Shown: positions 22,713 through 33,820 of the stretch, one piece after another | How positions within the stretch are numbered: position 1 is the first letter of the stretch | Layout: each line of letters opens with the position of its first letter | Assembly (NCBI GenBank): GCA_028641055.1 | Contig: CM054059.1 | Span: 48,927,682-48,991,681 of the forward strand | Origin: Alopecurus myosuroides | Lineage: Eukaryota; Streptophyta; Magnoliopsida; Poales; Poaceae | DNA length: 64,000 nt | Direction: 5' to 3' | Notes under the pieces: generated by a model | Seen by the model: only the letters and a program-made list of their open reading frames with translations | What the model was told of the DNA's origin: nothing | Databases searched by the model: none | Program-made: the position numbers and the translations under genes

Positions 22713-22717
22713 AATAA

Positions 22718-22845
22718 TAACACGGTCCTTGCAGATAATAGTAATAAAATATCAAACATGTAGGCAAACCATAGACATGTGTTCCAATATAGCCATACAT
22801 GCTCGCAATGAGAAACTTGCACAACACCTTTTGTTATACTCCTGA
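22718..22845 (-). mobile_element. WHAM-like LTR, second part, truncated
   Basis: This continues the LTR interrupted at 9537. Alignment with the LTR as I remember it is lost around 22845, where sequence of another Ty3 element begins. The breakpoint is approximate and no CA terminus was found. Confidence 0.55.
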
Positions 22846-23079
22846 TTCTTGATGGTAAGTTTATCAAAAACTTCCACGTTGATGTTTTTGGCAGTTTGCT
22901 AAAAGCATATAAAGGAAAATATTTGTTAAACAAAAACAAGCAGGCAAAGAGGAAAAGTATTGACACAAAAACTATGCTTTTGTCTTAATACTTGGGGGCT
23001 AGAGGCAATACCTGGCTGATCCTTTGCAAACAGCTTAGCATCTCCTTGAAGTCCTTGGCTTATTCTGAGAAGGAAACCC

Positions 23080-23331
23080 CCATATGGTGGTATCCGTCTT
23101 GGATAACCTGCCTAGGTGAGAATGTGTAATTATTCCAGACAATTAATCCGCCTTTTGGCTAGGGACAAATCAAGGGGGATTATTTCGAGTGAACTGCTTT
23201 TTTGCCCACAGATGCATATACCTGTGTTCATCAAAGCAAGCCTCTTTCTTTACCTTAAAATTGACGTCAAACCAAAGAATGGGCTCGATATGCTGGGTGA
23301 GAGCAGGGCCTTCTTCTTCCAAATTCTCCAC
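23080..23331 (-). pseudogene. Distal exon of the second antisense gene
   Basis: The minus strand encodes a VENLEEEGPALTQH-type segment ending in a FDVNFK sequence, followed by a donor-like GTAAAG near 23257. The exon continues across the inserted element to 29710. Assignment to the antisense gene is by strand, position and reading-frame continuity. Confidence 0.45.
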
Positions 23332-24758
23332 TAATGTCTACGCACGCTTCTATTCTTGTAGACAGTGTTGGGCCTCCAAGTGAAGAGGTTTGTAGAATAG
23401 CAACAAGTTTCCCTTAAGTCGATTACCCAAGGTTTATCGAATTCAGGGAGGAAGAGTCAAAGGTATCCCTTTCAAGCAACCCTGTAATTATGATACAAAA
23501 AGTCTCTTGTGTCCCCAACACACATAATACAATTGTCAGCTGTATAGGTGCAATAGTTCAGCGACGAGAGAGTGAAATACAAGTAATATGGATGATTATA
23601 AGTGATCATATCAATCTGAAATAAAAATGGCAGCAAACATACATGTAGCAGAACAGGTTGTAAATGGTGTTTCAATGCTTAGAAACAAGGCCCATATATG
23701 GATCATACTTTCACTAGTGAACACTCTCAACAATAATAACATAATTGAATGCGTAAATATCTCTCTTCATTACGCTACTCCGAACCAATCTCCGGTCAAA
23801 TAAAAAACACCAATAATTGCGTAGGGCTCCAAGGGCTGCAAAAAACACTCCTTAGAGTTCACATTTCCCCATCTAGGTAACCCTCACGCTATCACCATGA
23901 GATCTAGATGGTTCTAGACAAACACCATAATTTCATAGGGTCATCCAACACAAAATATAAATATCATGCTAAACCACACGGTGCACACATTGTCACCTTT
24001 ACACCGTGATCAAAGTGTCTACGGAGATCTCATAACAAAACGACTTGAGTAGCATAATAGATGAAGAGTAACATCTACTTATTCAACAATATTACAAAAC
24101 TCATGATCACATGAAGAGCACACCATGAGAGCAATAAATGAAACACACATCTGTCGGTAGAGCCCTCATCCTCGGGGGAGAAGCACTCCCTCCTCATCAT
24201 AGGAGACAGCAACGGCGATGAAGATGGTGGTGGATTCTATAGAGATGGCTCAGGGGGCACTTCCCCATATCGGCAGGGTGCCGGAACAGAGATTTCTGTC
24301 CCCCGAAACCTGTCGGCAGAGGCGGCGGAGCTACAGAACGTTTCGCGGAAGGGGCCGATATCTTTAGGTTCAATGCCTCGGGGGGAATATATAGGCGAAA
24401 GGACAACGTCGGTGGGTGGCCAGGGGGCCACACCACCTGGTGGCGCGTCCAGGGGGACCCGCGCCACCCTATGGTGTGGCCATCCTGTGGCCACCCTCCG
24501 GGTCTCCTTTGGACTCTTTGACGTGTCGGGAGTTCTAAGACTTTTGGCTTTTGTTTCATCCAATTCCGAGAATATTTTCATAACAACTTTTCTAAAATAA
24601 AAAACAATAGAAAACAGGAACATGCATGTGGCATCTTGTCAATAGGTTAGCCCATGAAAACGTCCGGAAAACTAAGGAAAACATGTGCAAACATAAAGGT
24701 ATTGGATAGAAAACAAGCATAGAGCATCGAAAATTATAGATACGTTTGAGACGTATCA
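23332..24758 (-). repeat. 3' LTR of the non-autonomous element
   Basis: It runs from TAATGTCTACGCAC (the TG of the terminus mutated to TA) to GAGACGTATCA. Its partner is at 28308-29709. Confidence 0.9.
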
Positions 24759-24772
24759 AGCATCCCCAAGAT
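24759..24772 (-). promoter_or_regulatory. Polypurine tract
   Basis: The minus strand reads AATCTTGGGGATGC just before the 3' LTR, as in many wheat Ty3 elements. Confidence 0.75.
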
Positions 24773-27340
24773 TAACTCCTGCTCATCCTCGAGTAGGTAA
24801 GTGCTAACAAAATAATTTTTTAGGTGACATGCTACCAACATAATTTTAATAATCATATTTGTAAAGCTGAGATCATAGTACTATAAACACAAGCATGGTT
24901 GATATAATTCTAACAATGAAACTTAGCAATCACTTTGAATCATGAAAATTAACACAAATAGAAGATCAGGAATAATAATGCAATTGAAAGTTATACGTTT
25001 GTTTCGAGCATCAAGAAAACATAGAAAAGTTATATTTCGCTTGTCCTTAAGAGTGGGGCAAAACATAAATACCAGGACACCTTCAAAGTTTAAGTGGATG
25101 ACTAGAACAAATAATTTGAGAGCAAGTAATAACATGGTATGAATCAATCAATAATAATTTTCGGAAAAACGCACATTAAACTCAGAATGACAACTATGCT
25201 CTCTCAGCTGTGCATAAAGTTAGAAGATGGAGACTCAACATAAAACTAAAAGAAAGGCCCTTTGCAGAGGGAAGCAGGGATCACTCATGTGCTAGAGCTT
25301 TTTTTTATTAAATAGAGGTATTGAAAACCTTTTTTTAGAGAGGTGTATACTTATGTCAACGAATGGTAAATAGAAAATACAGTATGTCACGAGGTAACTA
25401 GACTTCACAAGAGAGGCTCCCATAGAAGGATGCAACTGGGTAGAAGGTCATCCCTTTTCTCATTTGTTTACACAATTATGATTTGACTGATAAATCAGGG
25501 GCAAAATTAGTGAAGAGAATTTGTTATAATTAAGTTTGGGGCTGGGCACCCCGCTGCCAGCTATTCTAGCAATTAGATGAGAAGATAAAGGCACTAGTCC
25601 AGGGTTTGAAGTCCAATCAACAAGTGAGATAAATATTCTCTATTCATGTTCTCATGAGCTAAAGCAGGACCACAAAAGAGGAGTAATTTTGAAAGTTTTA
25701 AAGGTAACACATGAGCAATTTACTTTGGAGTCGCGGTTAAATACCACATGTAGGTAGGTATGGTGGACATTTTGGCATACTTTGGTTTTTCGTAGTTGGA
25801 TGCATGAGTAGAGCTCATACTCAGTATAGGTGGAGGCTAGCAAAGACTGGGAGCGACAAATTAAGAGAGCATAATGGCCATAATCATGCATACCGACAAA
25901 AACAATATTAATCAAAGCATAAATGGTAGTACAAGTAAAAAACTAAATGATCATAGAGGCTATAAGTTACTGGTTTGTCGTCATAAACATGGTGTAAGCA
26001 TGCGCCAAGTCAACCAAATAAAGCATTCAAAGGAGAACACCACAAAATTATGCTTCAATGTGATAAAACCAACTCACGATTCTTTCAATGGCACATTAAG
26101 AACTCTCATCTATTTGAAAAAAATCATTCTACAAAATAAATAGTAGGCATATAATTAGAATAACATACAAAATGACATGATAAAGTTTAGCCATAGTATA
26201 AACAAACTTCTATTTGCACCGTTATAAGCATGAAATATTTTACTCTTCTCCAACACCAATTAACTTGTTTGACACAACTCTCAAAGATAATATTAATCAA
26301 ATACCATAGAACTAATCATATATAACTTAAGCAAACTAACAAGCTCTAAAAAATACGAGTGGGAAAACATGGGCTAAACGCAGTACTAGCAAAAAGCGAA
26401 CACTCACGGAATAATAAGAGTGAAAACTAGAGTGTTCTAAGAAATGAAAACGGAGCGTGTCTCTCTCCCAAAAAAATATGATAGGATACAACCATATACT
26501 ACAGAATATAAAACTACACAAACTGAAAGCAAAAATAACTAACGCTCCAAGAATAAACATAATATATGAAGCAATAAAAATATAGTGTCTAGAAAGATGA
26601 CCTGATATTTTTGTTGATGAAGAAGGGGATGCCTTGGGCATCCCCACAAGATTTTACGCTTGTACTTCTTGTATATATCTTGGGGTGACATGGGAATCCC
26701 CAAGTTTGAGATTTTTTCCATCCTTTATCTCAGCATATCATCCTTCTCTCCCTACACTTGAAAACTCACTCCATACAGAACTTCACACAATTTTCATTAG
26801 CAAAGTGTAATCAAAATAGTAAATCCACTTTGGTTAAGTTTCAACACAAGTATAACACCAATTTAAGCATTAGATACTGTCACAAATTCTTTTAAAGCTC
26901 TTCCTCTCAAAAGAATATCAAAATAAAAAAGATTAAGAGGCAAATGCAAATATTGGCAGAAATCTGTCAAAACAGAACAACAGGTAAAGATCATTTTTTT
27001 GAAAAAAATCTGTTGCTCAAATCGAAAAACTTACAGAAAGAAAAAGTTTCGGCATTATCTGAGGAATAAGCACGAAAAGTTTCAGGTCATTTTGATCTTT
27101 CTGTGAATTATATGATTTTTTTACGGTGGACATCAAAAATATGTTTCCTTCGCAGAAATCCAAAACTAACTCCACTTTTCTCTAGAAACTTTACTTGGCG
27201 CAACAAATACGAGAAAATAAAGATACAAAGGATTTTCTATAGAAGTGAACAACACCTTTACTCAAAGAAAACAGAAGAAATCAATGAAAAAAAAACCATG
27301 GGTTATCTCCCAAGAAATGATTTTCTATAAACCCTTTTAG
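24773..27340 (-). other. Non-coding interior of the non-autonomous element
   Basis: AT-rich with no supported reading frame on either strand. It resembles the 3' non-coding half of wheat non-autonomous Ty3 elements (for example an AAGCAGGGATCA...GAGCTAGAG-type patch near 25270). Confidence 0.6.
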
Positions 27341-28045
27341 CTAGGCATGATAATTTGAGAAGATGCTCACATAAGAAATATGAATTGAATAAAAAGAGAG
27401 CATCAATAAGCAAACATAAAACAAATTTAGGTCTACCCACTTCCTATAAAAAAGAATCTTGTAGAAAAACAATTCAATAAAACACAAAGTGGCTAGCATA
27501 GTAAGGCAAAACAAGTGCAACTTCAAAAATTTCAACATAAAGAGAGGAAACTTGATATTGTTGAGATGCATAAAACTCTGTTTCCCTCTATCATAATAAC
27601 TTTCAGTAGCATCATGAATAAAATTAGCAATATAACTATCACATAAAACATTCTTATCATGAGCCACATGCATAAAAGAATGATTACTCTCCACATAAGC
27701 ATAGTCATTCTCATAAGTAGTACTGGGAGTAAATTCAACAAAATAGCTATCATTATTATTCTTATCACCATAATCATCAAATATAGGAGGCATATTGTAA
27801 TAATAATTAATTTTCTCCTCAATAGTAGTTGGACTGAAAATATCATATTCATCATTGTAATCATCATATATTGGAAGCAAAGTAACATCAAAGAAAACTT
27901 CCTCCTCAAAACTCGGGGGACTAAAAATACCATATTCATCAAAACTAGATTCCCCAAGCTTATATTTTTCCATAGCATTAGCAATAATGGAGTTCAAAGA
28001 ATTCCTACTAATAACATTGCTACTAGCATCCAAATAAAGTTCCAT
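27341..28045 (-). CDS. Retroelement extra ORF with C-terminal membrane segments
   Basis: 234 residues starting MELYLDASSNVISRNS. It has an acidic N-terminal half with internal repeats of IFSPPSFEEEVFFD / IFSPTTIEEKINYY, then a hydrophobic C-terminal third with likely membrane helices near 170-190 and 205-230. I have seen relatives of this frame in wheat non-autonomous Ty3 elements, where it replaces gag-pol. Its function is unknown. The frame is intact although the rest of the element is non-coding, which suggests either recent activity or selection on the protein. The start is the first ATG, about 235 bp downstream of the primer-binding site. Confidence 0.6.
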   Translation of the reverse strand: MELYLDASSNVISRNSLNSIIANAMEKYKLGESSFDEYGIFSPPSFEEEVFFDVTLLPIYDDYNDEYDIFSPTTIEEKINYYYNMPPIFDDYGDKNNNDSYFVEFTPSTTYENDYAYVESNHSFMHVAHDKNVLCDSYIANFIHDATESYYDRGKQSFMHLNNIKFPLFMLKFLKLHLFCLTMLATLCFIELFFYKILFYRKWVDLNLFYVCLLMLSFYSIHISYVSIFSNYHA

Positions 28046-28280
28046 GGGTTTAATATTTTCTCTTCAAACACTTCATGTCCTAACTCAAGATAAATATTAT
28101 AAAGCTCTCTCACATTTTTGTTGTTTTCCATTTATCCTAACTAGTTAAAATAAAAACAAGGAACAAGTAAAAATAAGCCTAACTAGTGAAAACAAGAAAC
28201 AAAAACATATAATTGCATAATCTAAAGGAAATAGCTTCGAGCACTCACACCCGAGGATGTGAATACCTTTTACCTTATCT

Positions 28281-28297
28281 CCCCGGCAACGACGCCA
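28281..28297 (-). promoter_or_regulatory. Primer-binding site (tRNA-Asp)
   Basis: The plus strand CCCCGGCAACGACGCCA differs by one base from the 3' end of plant tRNA-Asp. It sits 10 nt from the LTR edge at 28308. Confidence 0.85.
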
Positions 28298-28307
28298 GAA
28301 AAGAGCT

Positions 28308-29709
28308 TGAAGTCTACGCACACTTCTATTCTTGTAGACAGTGTTGGGCCTCTAAGTGCAGAGGTTTGTAGAACAGCAACAAGTTTCCCTTATGTGGATT
28401 ACCCAAGGTTTATCGAACACAGGGAGGAAGAGGTCAAAGGTATCCTTCTCAAGAAACCCTGCAATTACGATACAAGAAGTATCTTGTGTCCCCAACACAC
28501 CTAATACAATTGTTAGTTGTATAGGTGCACTAGTTTGGCGAACAGAGAGTGAAATACAAGTAATATGGATGATTATAAGTGATAATAGCAATCTGAAATA
28601 ATAATGGCAGCAAGAAAACATGTAGTAGAACAGGTTGTAAACGGTGTTCCAATGCTTAGAAAACAAGGCTTAGGTATCATACTTTCACTAGTGAACACTC
28701 TCAACAATAATAACATAATTGAATACATAAATATCTCTCTTCACTACGCTACTCTGAACCAATCTCCGGTCAAATAATAAACACCAATCATTGCGTAGGG
28801 CTGCAAAAAGCACTCCTTAGAGTTCACATTTACCCATCTAGGTAACTCTCACGCTATCACCATGAGACCTAGATGGTTCTAGACAAACACCACAATTTCA
28901 TAGGGTCATCCAACACAAAACAGAAATACCACGATAAACCACACGGTGCACACACTGTCACCTTTACACCGTGATCAAAGTGTCTACGGAGATATCATAA
29001 CAAAACCACTTGAGTAGCATAATAGATGAAGAGTAACATCTACTTATTCAACTAGATTACAAAACTCATGATCACATAAAGATCACAACATGGGAGAGAG
29101 AGATGAAACACATAGCTATCGGTAGAGCCCTCAACCCTGGGGGAGAACTACTCCCTCCTCATCATAGGAGATAGCAACAACGATAAAGATCGCGGTGGAG
29201 TCGATGCAGATGGCTCCGGGGGCACTTCCCCGTCCGACAGGGTGCCGGAACAGAGATTTTTGTCCCCCAAAACTTGTCGTCGGCGATGGCGGAGCTACGA
29301 AACTTCTCGTGGAAGGGGGCTGATATATTTAGGGTTTATGCCTCGGGGGGGATATATAGGCAAAAGGGAAACGTTGGTGGGTGGCCAGGGGGCCCACACC
29401 ACCTGGTGGCAAGGCCAGGGGGACCCGCGCCACCCTGTGGCCCCCCTCCGGGTCTCCTTTAGACTTCTTTGACGTGTCGGGAATTATAAGACTTCTGGCT
29501 TTTGTTTCATCCAATTACGACAATATTTCCAGAACAACTTTTCTGAAGTAAAAAACAGCAGAAAACAGGAACTAGCGTTGTTCCATTTTGTCAATAGGTT
29601 AGTCCGTGAAAACGTACGGAAAAGGAAGGAAAACTTGTGAAAACATAAAGGTATTGGATAAAAAACAAGCACGGGGCATCGAAAATATAGATACGTCTGA
29701 GACGTATTA
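28308..29709 (-). repeat. 5' LTR of the non-autonomous element
   Basis: TGAAGTCTACGCACAC to GAGACGTATTA (CA mutated to TA). It differs visibly from its partner by substitutions and small indels, so the insertion is fairly old. Confidence 0.9.
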
Positions 29710-31401
29710 TCCGCCCTTTCCCGTGCATCCTCTGTAGGCGCATCAGGCTAGCTGGACTGGCTCGGAAGGGGGAAGATGGGATCCTCTCGAGCAGCCGAGT
29801 TTTCTTCAGCGGCTGCTGCTGGAGTATCTAGGGCTGTAGCGGGGGAAGGATTAGGCCCCCTAATTTCTATAGCCTTAAGTTTCTTCTTTTCTTTCCCCTT
29901 CAAAAGAACGGGAGAAAGGATAAAAGGAAAGAAAAAGCGAGATTAAAAATCCGAGAAAGAAGATTCAAGAAAATTATGCAAAAGAAAAGCATATGAAAGG
30001 AAAGTTTGAATCTTTACCTGGAGGTGGCGACTGGGATTCCGTATAGATCGATTACTTCTTGACTAGAAGCAATCTTCTTGCGCTTGCTCCGACTGCCGCT
30101 AAAAAGCGGGCTTTGAGCTCTGCTTCCTCAGCCGCAGAGATGAGTTGGTCTTCGGTGAGGGTAGAAAGCTGCCAAAAATAACTCGGATAAGTAAAATCAT
30201 CCGAGAAAGAGAAAGTTCGAAGAAACTTCCGAAAGGACAGAAAATAAAAGCATACATTGGGAGGAGGATTTTGGGCGTTGTACATTTGTAGACTCTCCTT
30301 GTATTGGTCACGAGTGGCTACCAAATGATTGACACGCTTTTTGAACTCCGTCTTCGTCAAAGCCGACTTCGTCCCACTCATTGTATCGTCCGGCCCCGTG
30401 TATTCACAAAGAAGCCGGCCGCCGTGGAATGCAAGAGGTTGAATCCTCCTTCGAGCCAGCAAAGGATTGTGTCCAAGCCGTTTAGAGGAGGAGAGGAAAG
30501 GACGAGTTTAGACATTTGCTGCTTGATCCATAGCAGGCCTAGAGGCAGAACCTGGACTGTGTCCAACGCCCAGTTATCTTTGGGAGTGGCGGCAGAATTG
30601 ACGAAAGGTGGAATACCCGTCTCCTTTCCAAGAGACGGAACATACGGGTGATAGACAAACGAGCCCGTCCACAATTTGACGGACTCGGAGGTTTTTATCC
30701 TCGGGAACCACTCCTCCCTAAACCTACGGAGGTTGAAGGAGACGGTCCCACAAGTGGGAAGAACACCGTCGGTGGTGTTGCGTTTCACATTGAAGCAGTA
30801 TTAGAAAAAAATCTAATCGAGGTTATATTCCTAAGTAACCCTCGAAAAGATCCTGAAATCTGGCTATATAGAGGATGGAGTTTGGTGTCAGATTATGGGG
30901 TTGAACCCCGTAGTGACTAAGAACTTGGAGAAAGAACACTAAAAGCGGAAAACTCATACGTCGGAGAATATGGGAGGCCAGGATGACCCTTTCTCCGTAT
31001 TTTGGAGAAGGCTCAATCCGCCATTTATCTTTGGCGATGAATCCGTATTTGTCCATGGTGTTGAGTAAAGACGGAGCCACGTTGCACTAGATCCAGTTTC
31101 CAGACTCCCCTTCCTCTTCGTCTTCCCCTCCGCTGACGGTGAATACCGCCGCGTCGCCATCGTGGGCGGAAGATTCTCCCTCCTCGGTTTCGGGGATGGG
31201 AGGAGGAGGAGGAGTAGCGGACGACAGTGGCATGTTTCCGTCTGCGGGGATAGAATCCCCGCCCGCCGGTGCGCTCTCGGAGATCTCTGGCGCGCCCGTG
31301 GAGGAGCTCAAAGGTGCCAGGGAGGAGGTGGAGATGTTCTCCATCGCAGAGACGGGGTCGACGACGACCTCAGATGCGCGTGCGAGGCTTCCGGTGGCCA
31401 T
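29710..31401 (-). pseudogene. Antisense gene (Transposase_28-like) of the second Tat-type element
   Basis: Minus-strand segments in order: 31401-31087 (start MATGSLARASEVVV, then Ser/Pro/acidic-rich), 31086-30823 (WRIEPSPKYGERVILA, NLTPNSILYIARFQDLFEGYLGI), 30788-30378 (SVKLWTGSFVYHPYVP, TPKDNWALDTVQVLPLGLLWIKQQMS) and 30462-30052 (TEFKKRVNHLVATRDQYKESL, coiled coil). The order and motifs match grass 'putative gypsy-type transposon' proteins (PF04195) and parallel exon 2 onward of 10425-14315. A TAG at 31087-31089 breaks the first junction, and frame changes indicate introns or shifts. It continues leftward across the inserted element. The protein's role is unknown. Confidence 0.65.
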
Positions 31402-31589
31402 GTTTTGGTGGCGCCACCGTGAAATAGAACACCAGCCTCCAATGTTTGAGTTCTCCGGTGAGGATTTGCGCTCGATTCATTCTTCGCTCTCTCTCTCTCT
31501 CTCTCTCGAAGCGGTGAAGTGCGCAGTGTGCTCTTTGAAGGTTCGAGGTGGAAGAAGATGCGGAACGAGAACCGGAGGGCTGTAGGTGG

Positions 31590-31599
31590 CTATTTATAG
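31590..31599 (-). promoter_or_regulatory. TATA box of the second antisense gene
   Basis: The minus strand reads CTATAAATAG, the same 10-mer as at 10391-10400. It lies about 190 bp upstream of the ATG at 31401 and 378 bp from the 3' LTR edge. Confidence 0.75.
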
Positions 31600-31977
31600 C
31601 GATTTTGCGCCGAGATTCTTCCCCACTACTCTTTTAGTTGATGGATGACTGATGCGTATTTTGCCCAAAAAACACGGAAACGAGGGGACGGGATGATAAT
31701 GGCTATCTGCTTGTTTCTTGCAAAAAAAACTGTCAGAGATACGGTTTCAGTCTTTTAACTGAAACCAAACGTCCGTGACGTAAGCACGATTTCATCCCTT
31801 GCATCACAGGTTTCTTCTCCACGAAGACTCGTGGAAGAATCCGGATTTTGGTAAAACTGAGCTTGGCATTGAAAGTTTTCACTGAAAGAAGAATAAAGAT
31901 AAAATGCGACATTTCTGAAAAGAATACAAATCCACGAGGGACGGCAGGACGAAGTCTTAATCCTTCTTGGGGGCTAC

Positions 31978-32528
31978 TATCGGATATATGCCAAATAGGG
32001 GTGTATCCGGCATTGGCCGCAGGCCGGATTACCAGGGTGGCTTACAGGTAATGGAACATAGTTCATTCTGCGGCCCTGTAAGCTGACGTGCAGGAAGCCG
32101 GATTCTAGAAGAACTCGGACAACATCCCAATCATGGTACGGCTTGGAGAAAAAGCTGGATGACTTACTTTCCAAGCTAGATACTTTCCGTAGTCTTTTAG
32201 GTTTCCTTCCTGTAAGCCCTAGTACAGCTATCTATATAAATTCGGACGAGAGCGAAAGAGAGAACACCATAAGTTAGCTAGAAGCCAACTCGCCGGGAAA
32301 TTCATCCTCGCCGAGTTAGCGAAACCATACTCACAATTGTACTCTATATACTTCAGACTTCAGCCTTGATTTTAATGAGATTGCAGGAGTAGAAACGTCG
32401 CCTAGTTGCATTGTATCCAACCTGGGTAAATCGTGTCCTCGTTTCCAGTACTCTGACGTTTCCACCCACGGTTCTACCAGTAGGCTTATGGAACCCCCGT
32501 CCATGATCCGAACTAAGAAGACTCGACA
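31978..32528 (+). repeat. 3' LTR of the second Tat-type element
   Basis: 551 bp. The start TATCGGATATATGCC follows a purine tract (TTGGGGGCTAC); the terminal TG has become TA. The end is ACTCGACA, giving TGTCG/CGACA-type inverted termini. A TATA-like TCTATATAAATT at 32231-32242 fits the LTR promoter. Confidence 0.8.
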
Positions 32529-32533
32529 GTCAC

Positions 32534-32697
32534 CTTGCATGTGCATAGGGTGAAGGCAAAACATTCTCATTTTGTTGTCATCATGGCTAGATATTTTAGC
32601 TTAATTCTTTTGTTTTCTATTTGTAAATATTGTATAATGATCTATTTTTCAATAAAATGAAGCTGTGGGGGTTAAACCCTACAATATTGATAAAATA
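32534..32697 (+). mobile_element. 5'-truncated LINE 3' end
   Basis: A short tail with AATAAAATG, a TGTGGGG...CCCTACA hairpin (32664-32683) and CAATATTGATAAAA, the typical 3' end of grass LINEs. There is no coding content. Confidence 0.6.
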
Positions 32698-33370
32698 ATC
32701 TAACTCGATTACAATTATATGCCACGGATTTTGGATCAATTATCTTAACTTTCCTTATACTCCCAAGATTGATGAGCAATCCTTATCTTCGAGTGTTCAC
32801 TGAGTCATTGGTTTGGTCACCCACTATGATAGATGGACCTCGTTTGTGCTCCTTTGGAATACCCGAGTCATATGTGATCCACACGAAGAACAAGATGCGA
32901 TTCTAGACATGCGTTGCGACGAACAATGTTGGCTTGATTTTTTTTCTAGAATTGCATCGCCTACGAGTACTTTGGTAATCTGTAGTAGAGACTACATTTG
33001 TTTGTTTCTGTGCAGATAGTAGAGCTATAGAGAGTACATTCGAGTTTTTACAAAAGAAAAAACAAAGAGGAGTGCATTGGAGTTTTTTTTTCTCTTGCAA
33101 TCATCGTTGTAGACTAGAAGATTGGCCCAATAAGGTAGAAGGAGAAAAGGAAGGAAACTGGGCTAGCCCAGTCGATACGGTTCCGGAACCCGGAATCCAC
33201 CCCAAAACAACTCCGAGGTAGCGCTAGGTGTTCGCCAGATATATACGCGAGCCGCCACCTCCTCCTCCCCCAGAAATCCCCACAACCTCTGTCAAAAAGA
33301 AAGAAATCCCCACAACCACAACCATCCACCAAATTTCGAAAGCCCTAGGCGAGGCGGAGCAGATCTACTG
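32698..33370. other. Intergenic sequence and 5' region of the next gene
   Basis: No reading frame is supported from 32698 to about 33230. A TATA-like GATATATACG lies at 33237-33246, followed by a CT-rich leader with a duplicated GAAATCCCCACAACC. Confidence 0.6.
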
Positions 33371-33820
33371 ATGGCCGGCAAGGAGGAGGAGTTTTCTGCG
33401 CCGATGGAGCCCGAATTGAAAAGCGTTGGCTCGGAGGCGATGAGCGGGTGTGGCAAGAAGAGGAAGGCGGAGGAGACCGAGGAGGAGGCGGCGGTGGACG
33501 TGGTGGTTCTCGGTCTTCCGGGGTCAGAGCGGATGATTCGTCAGGACTACTCGGAGTCGGAGTCGGAGGACGAGGATGATGATGAGAAGGTGAACCAGGA
33601 CGAAGACCCAGAGGTCATCTTCGCCAGGATCAAGGCCAAGTTCGAGGCACGTTTACCGGAGTCGGACGAGGAGGTGACTTACGAGGACGACTCGGAGGAA
33701 TCCGACTCGGACGAAGACGAAGAGACCATCTATGCCAAGATCAAAGCCAAGTTCGACGCAAGTACCCGAGAGCTTGAGGCTCTCTTCCCTGATCAGACAT
33801 ACGGGGATTGCTTCCTCTAG
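33371..33820 (+). CDS. Small acidic protein with a duplicated IKAKF motif
   Basis: 149 residues, single exon, with ATG in a good plant context (CTACTGATGGCC) and a TATA-like box about 125 bp upstream. A possible nuclear signal KKRK is at 29-32. Asp/Glu/Ser-rich blocks are at 61-80 and 97-117, with several casein-kinase-type SE/SD sites. A repeated motif is EVIFARIKAKFEA (81-93) and ETIYAKIKAKFDA (118-130). The C-terminus is ELEALFPDQTYGDCFL. I do not recognise the family. The high GC and regular codon use, unlike the transposons around it, support a real host gene. An acidic histone- or chromatin-associated role is possible but unproven. Confidence 0.7.
   Translation: MAGKEEEFSAPMEPELKSVGSEAMSGCGKKRKAEETEEEAAVDVVVLGLPGSERMIRQDYSESESEDEDDDEKVNQDEDPEVIFARIKAKFEARLPESDEEVTYEDDSEESDSDEDEETIYAKIKAKFDASTRELEALFPDQTYGDCFL

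Larger units (their letters stand above)
23332..29709 (-). mobile_element. Complete non-autonomous Ty3-type retrotransposon
   Basis: 6.4 kb with LTRs at 23332-24758 (1,427 bp) and 28308-29709 (1,402 bp), a tRNA-Asp-type primer site at 28281-28297 and a purine tract at 24759-24772. It is on the minus strand. The target duplication is TCCAC (23327-23331) and TCCGC (29710-29714), one mismatch. The 3.5-kb interior has no gag, protease, reverse transcriptase or integrase and only one sizeable frame (27341-28045), so it must borrow enzymes. The LTR termini TGATACGTCTC/GAGACGTATCA are a very common type in wheat. Confidence 0.9.
22846..32528 (+). mobile_element. Second Tat-type Ty3 element, 3' part only, with antisense gene
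   Basis: The 3' LTR at 31978-32528 is preceded by a purine tract, so the element is on the plus strand. Its gag-pol and 5' LTR are missing to the left. What remains is the 3' half, carrying a minus-strand gene related in domain type to the one at 10425-14315. A complete non-autonomous element (23332-29709) splits it. Coding sequence of the antisense gene is readable on both sides of that insertion. Confidence 0.75.

Noticed and set aside
27659..28093. Plus-strand frame over the element ORF
   Set aside because: Ile-rich shadow of the minus-strand frame 27341-28045.
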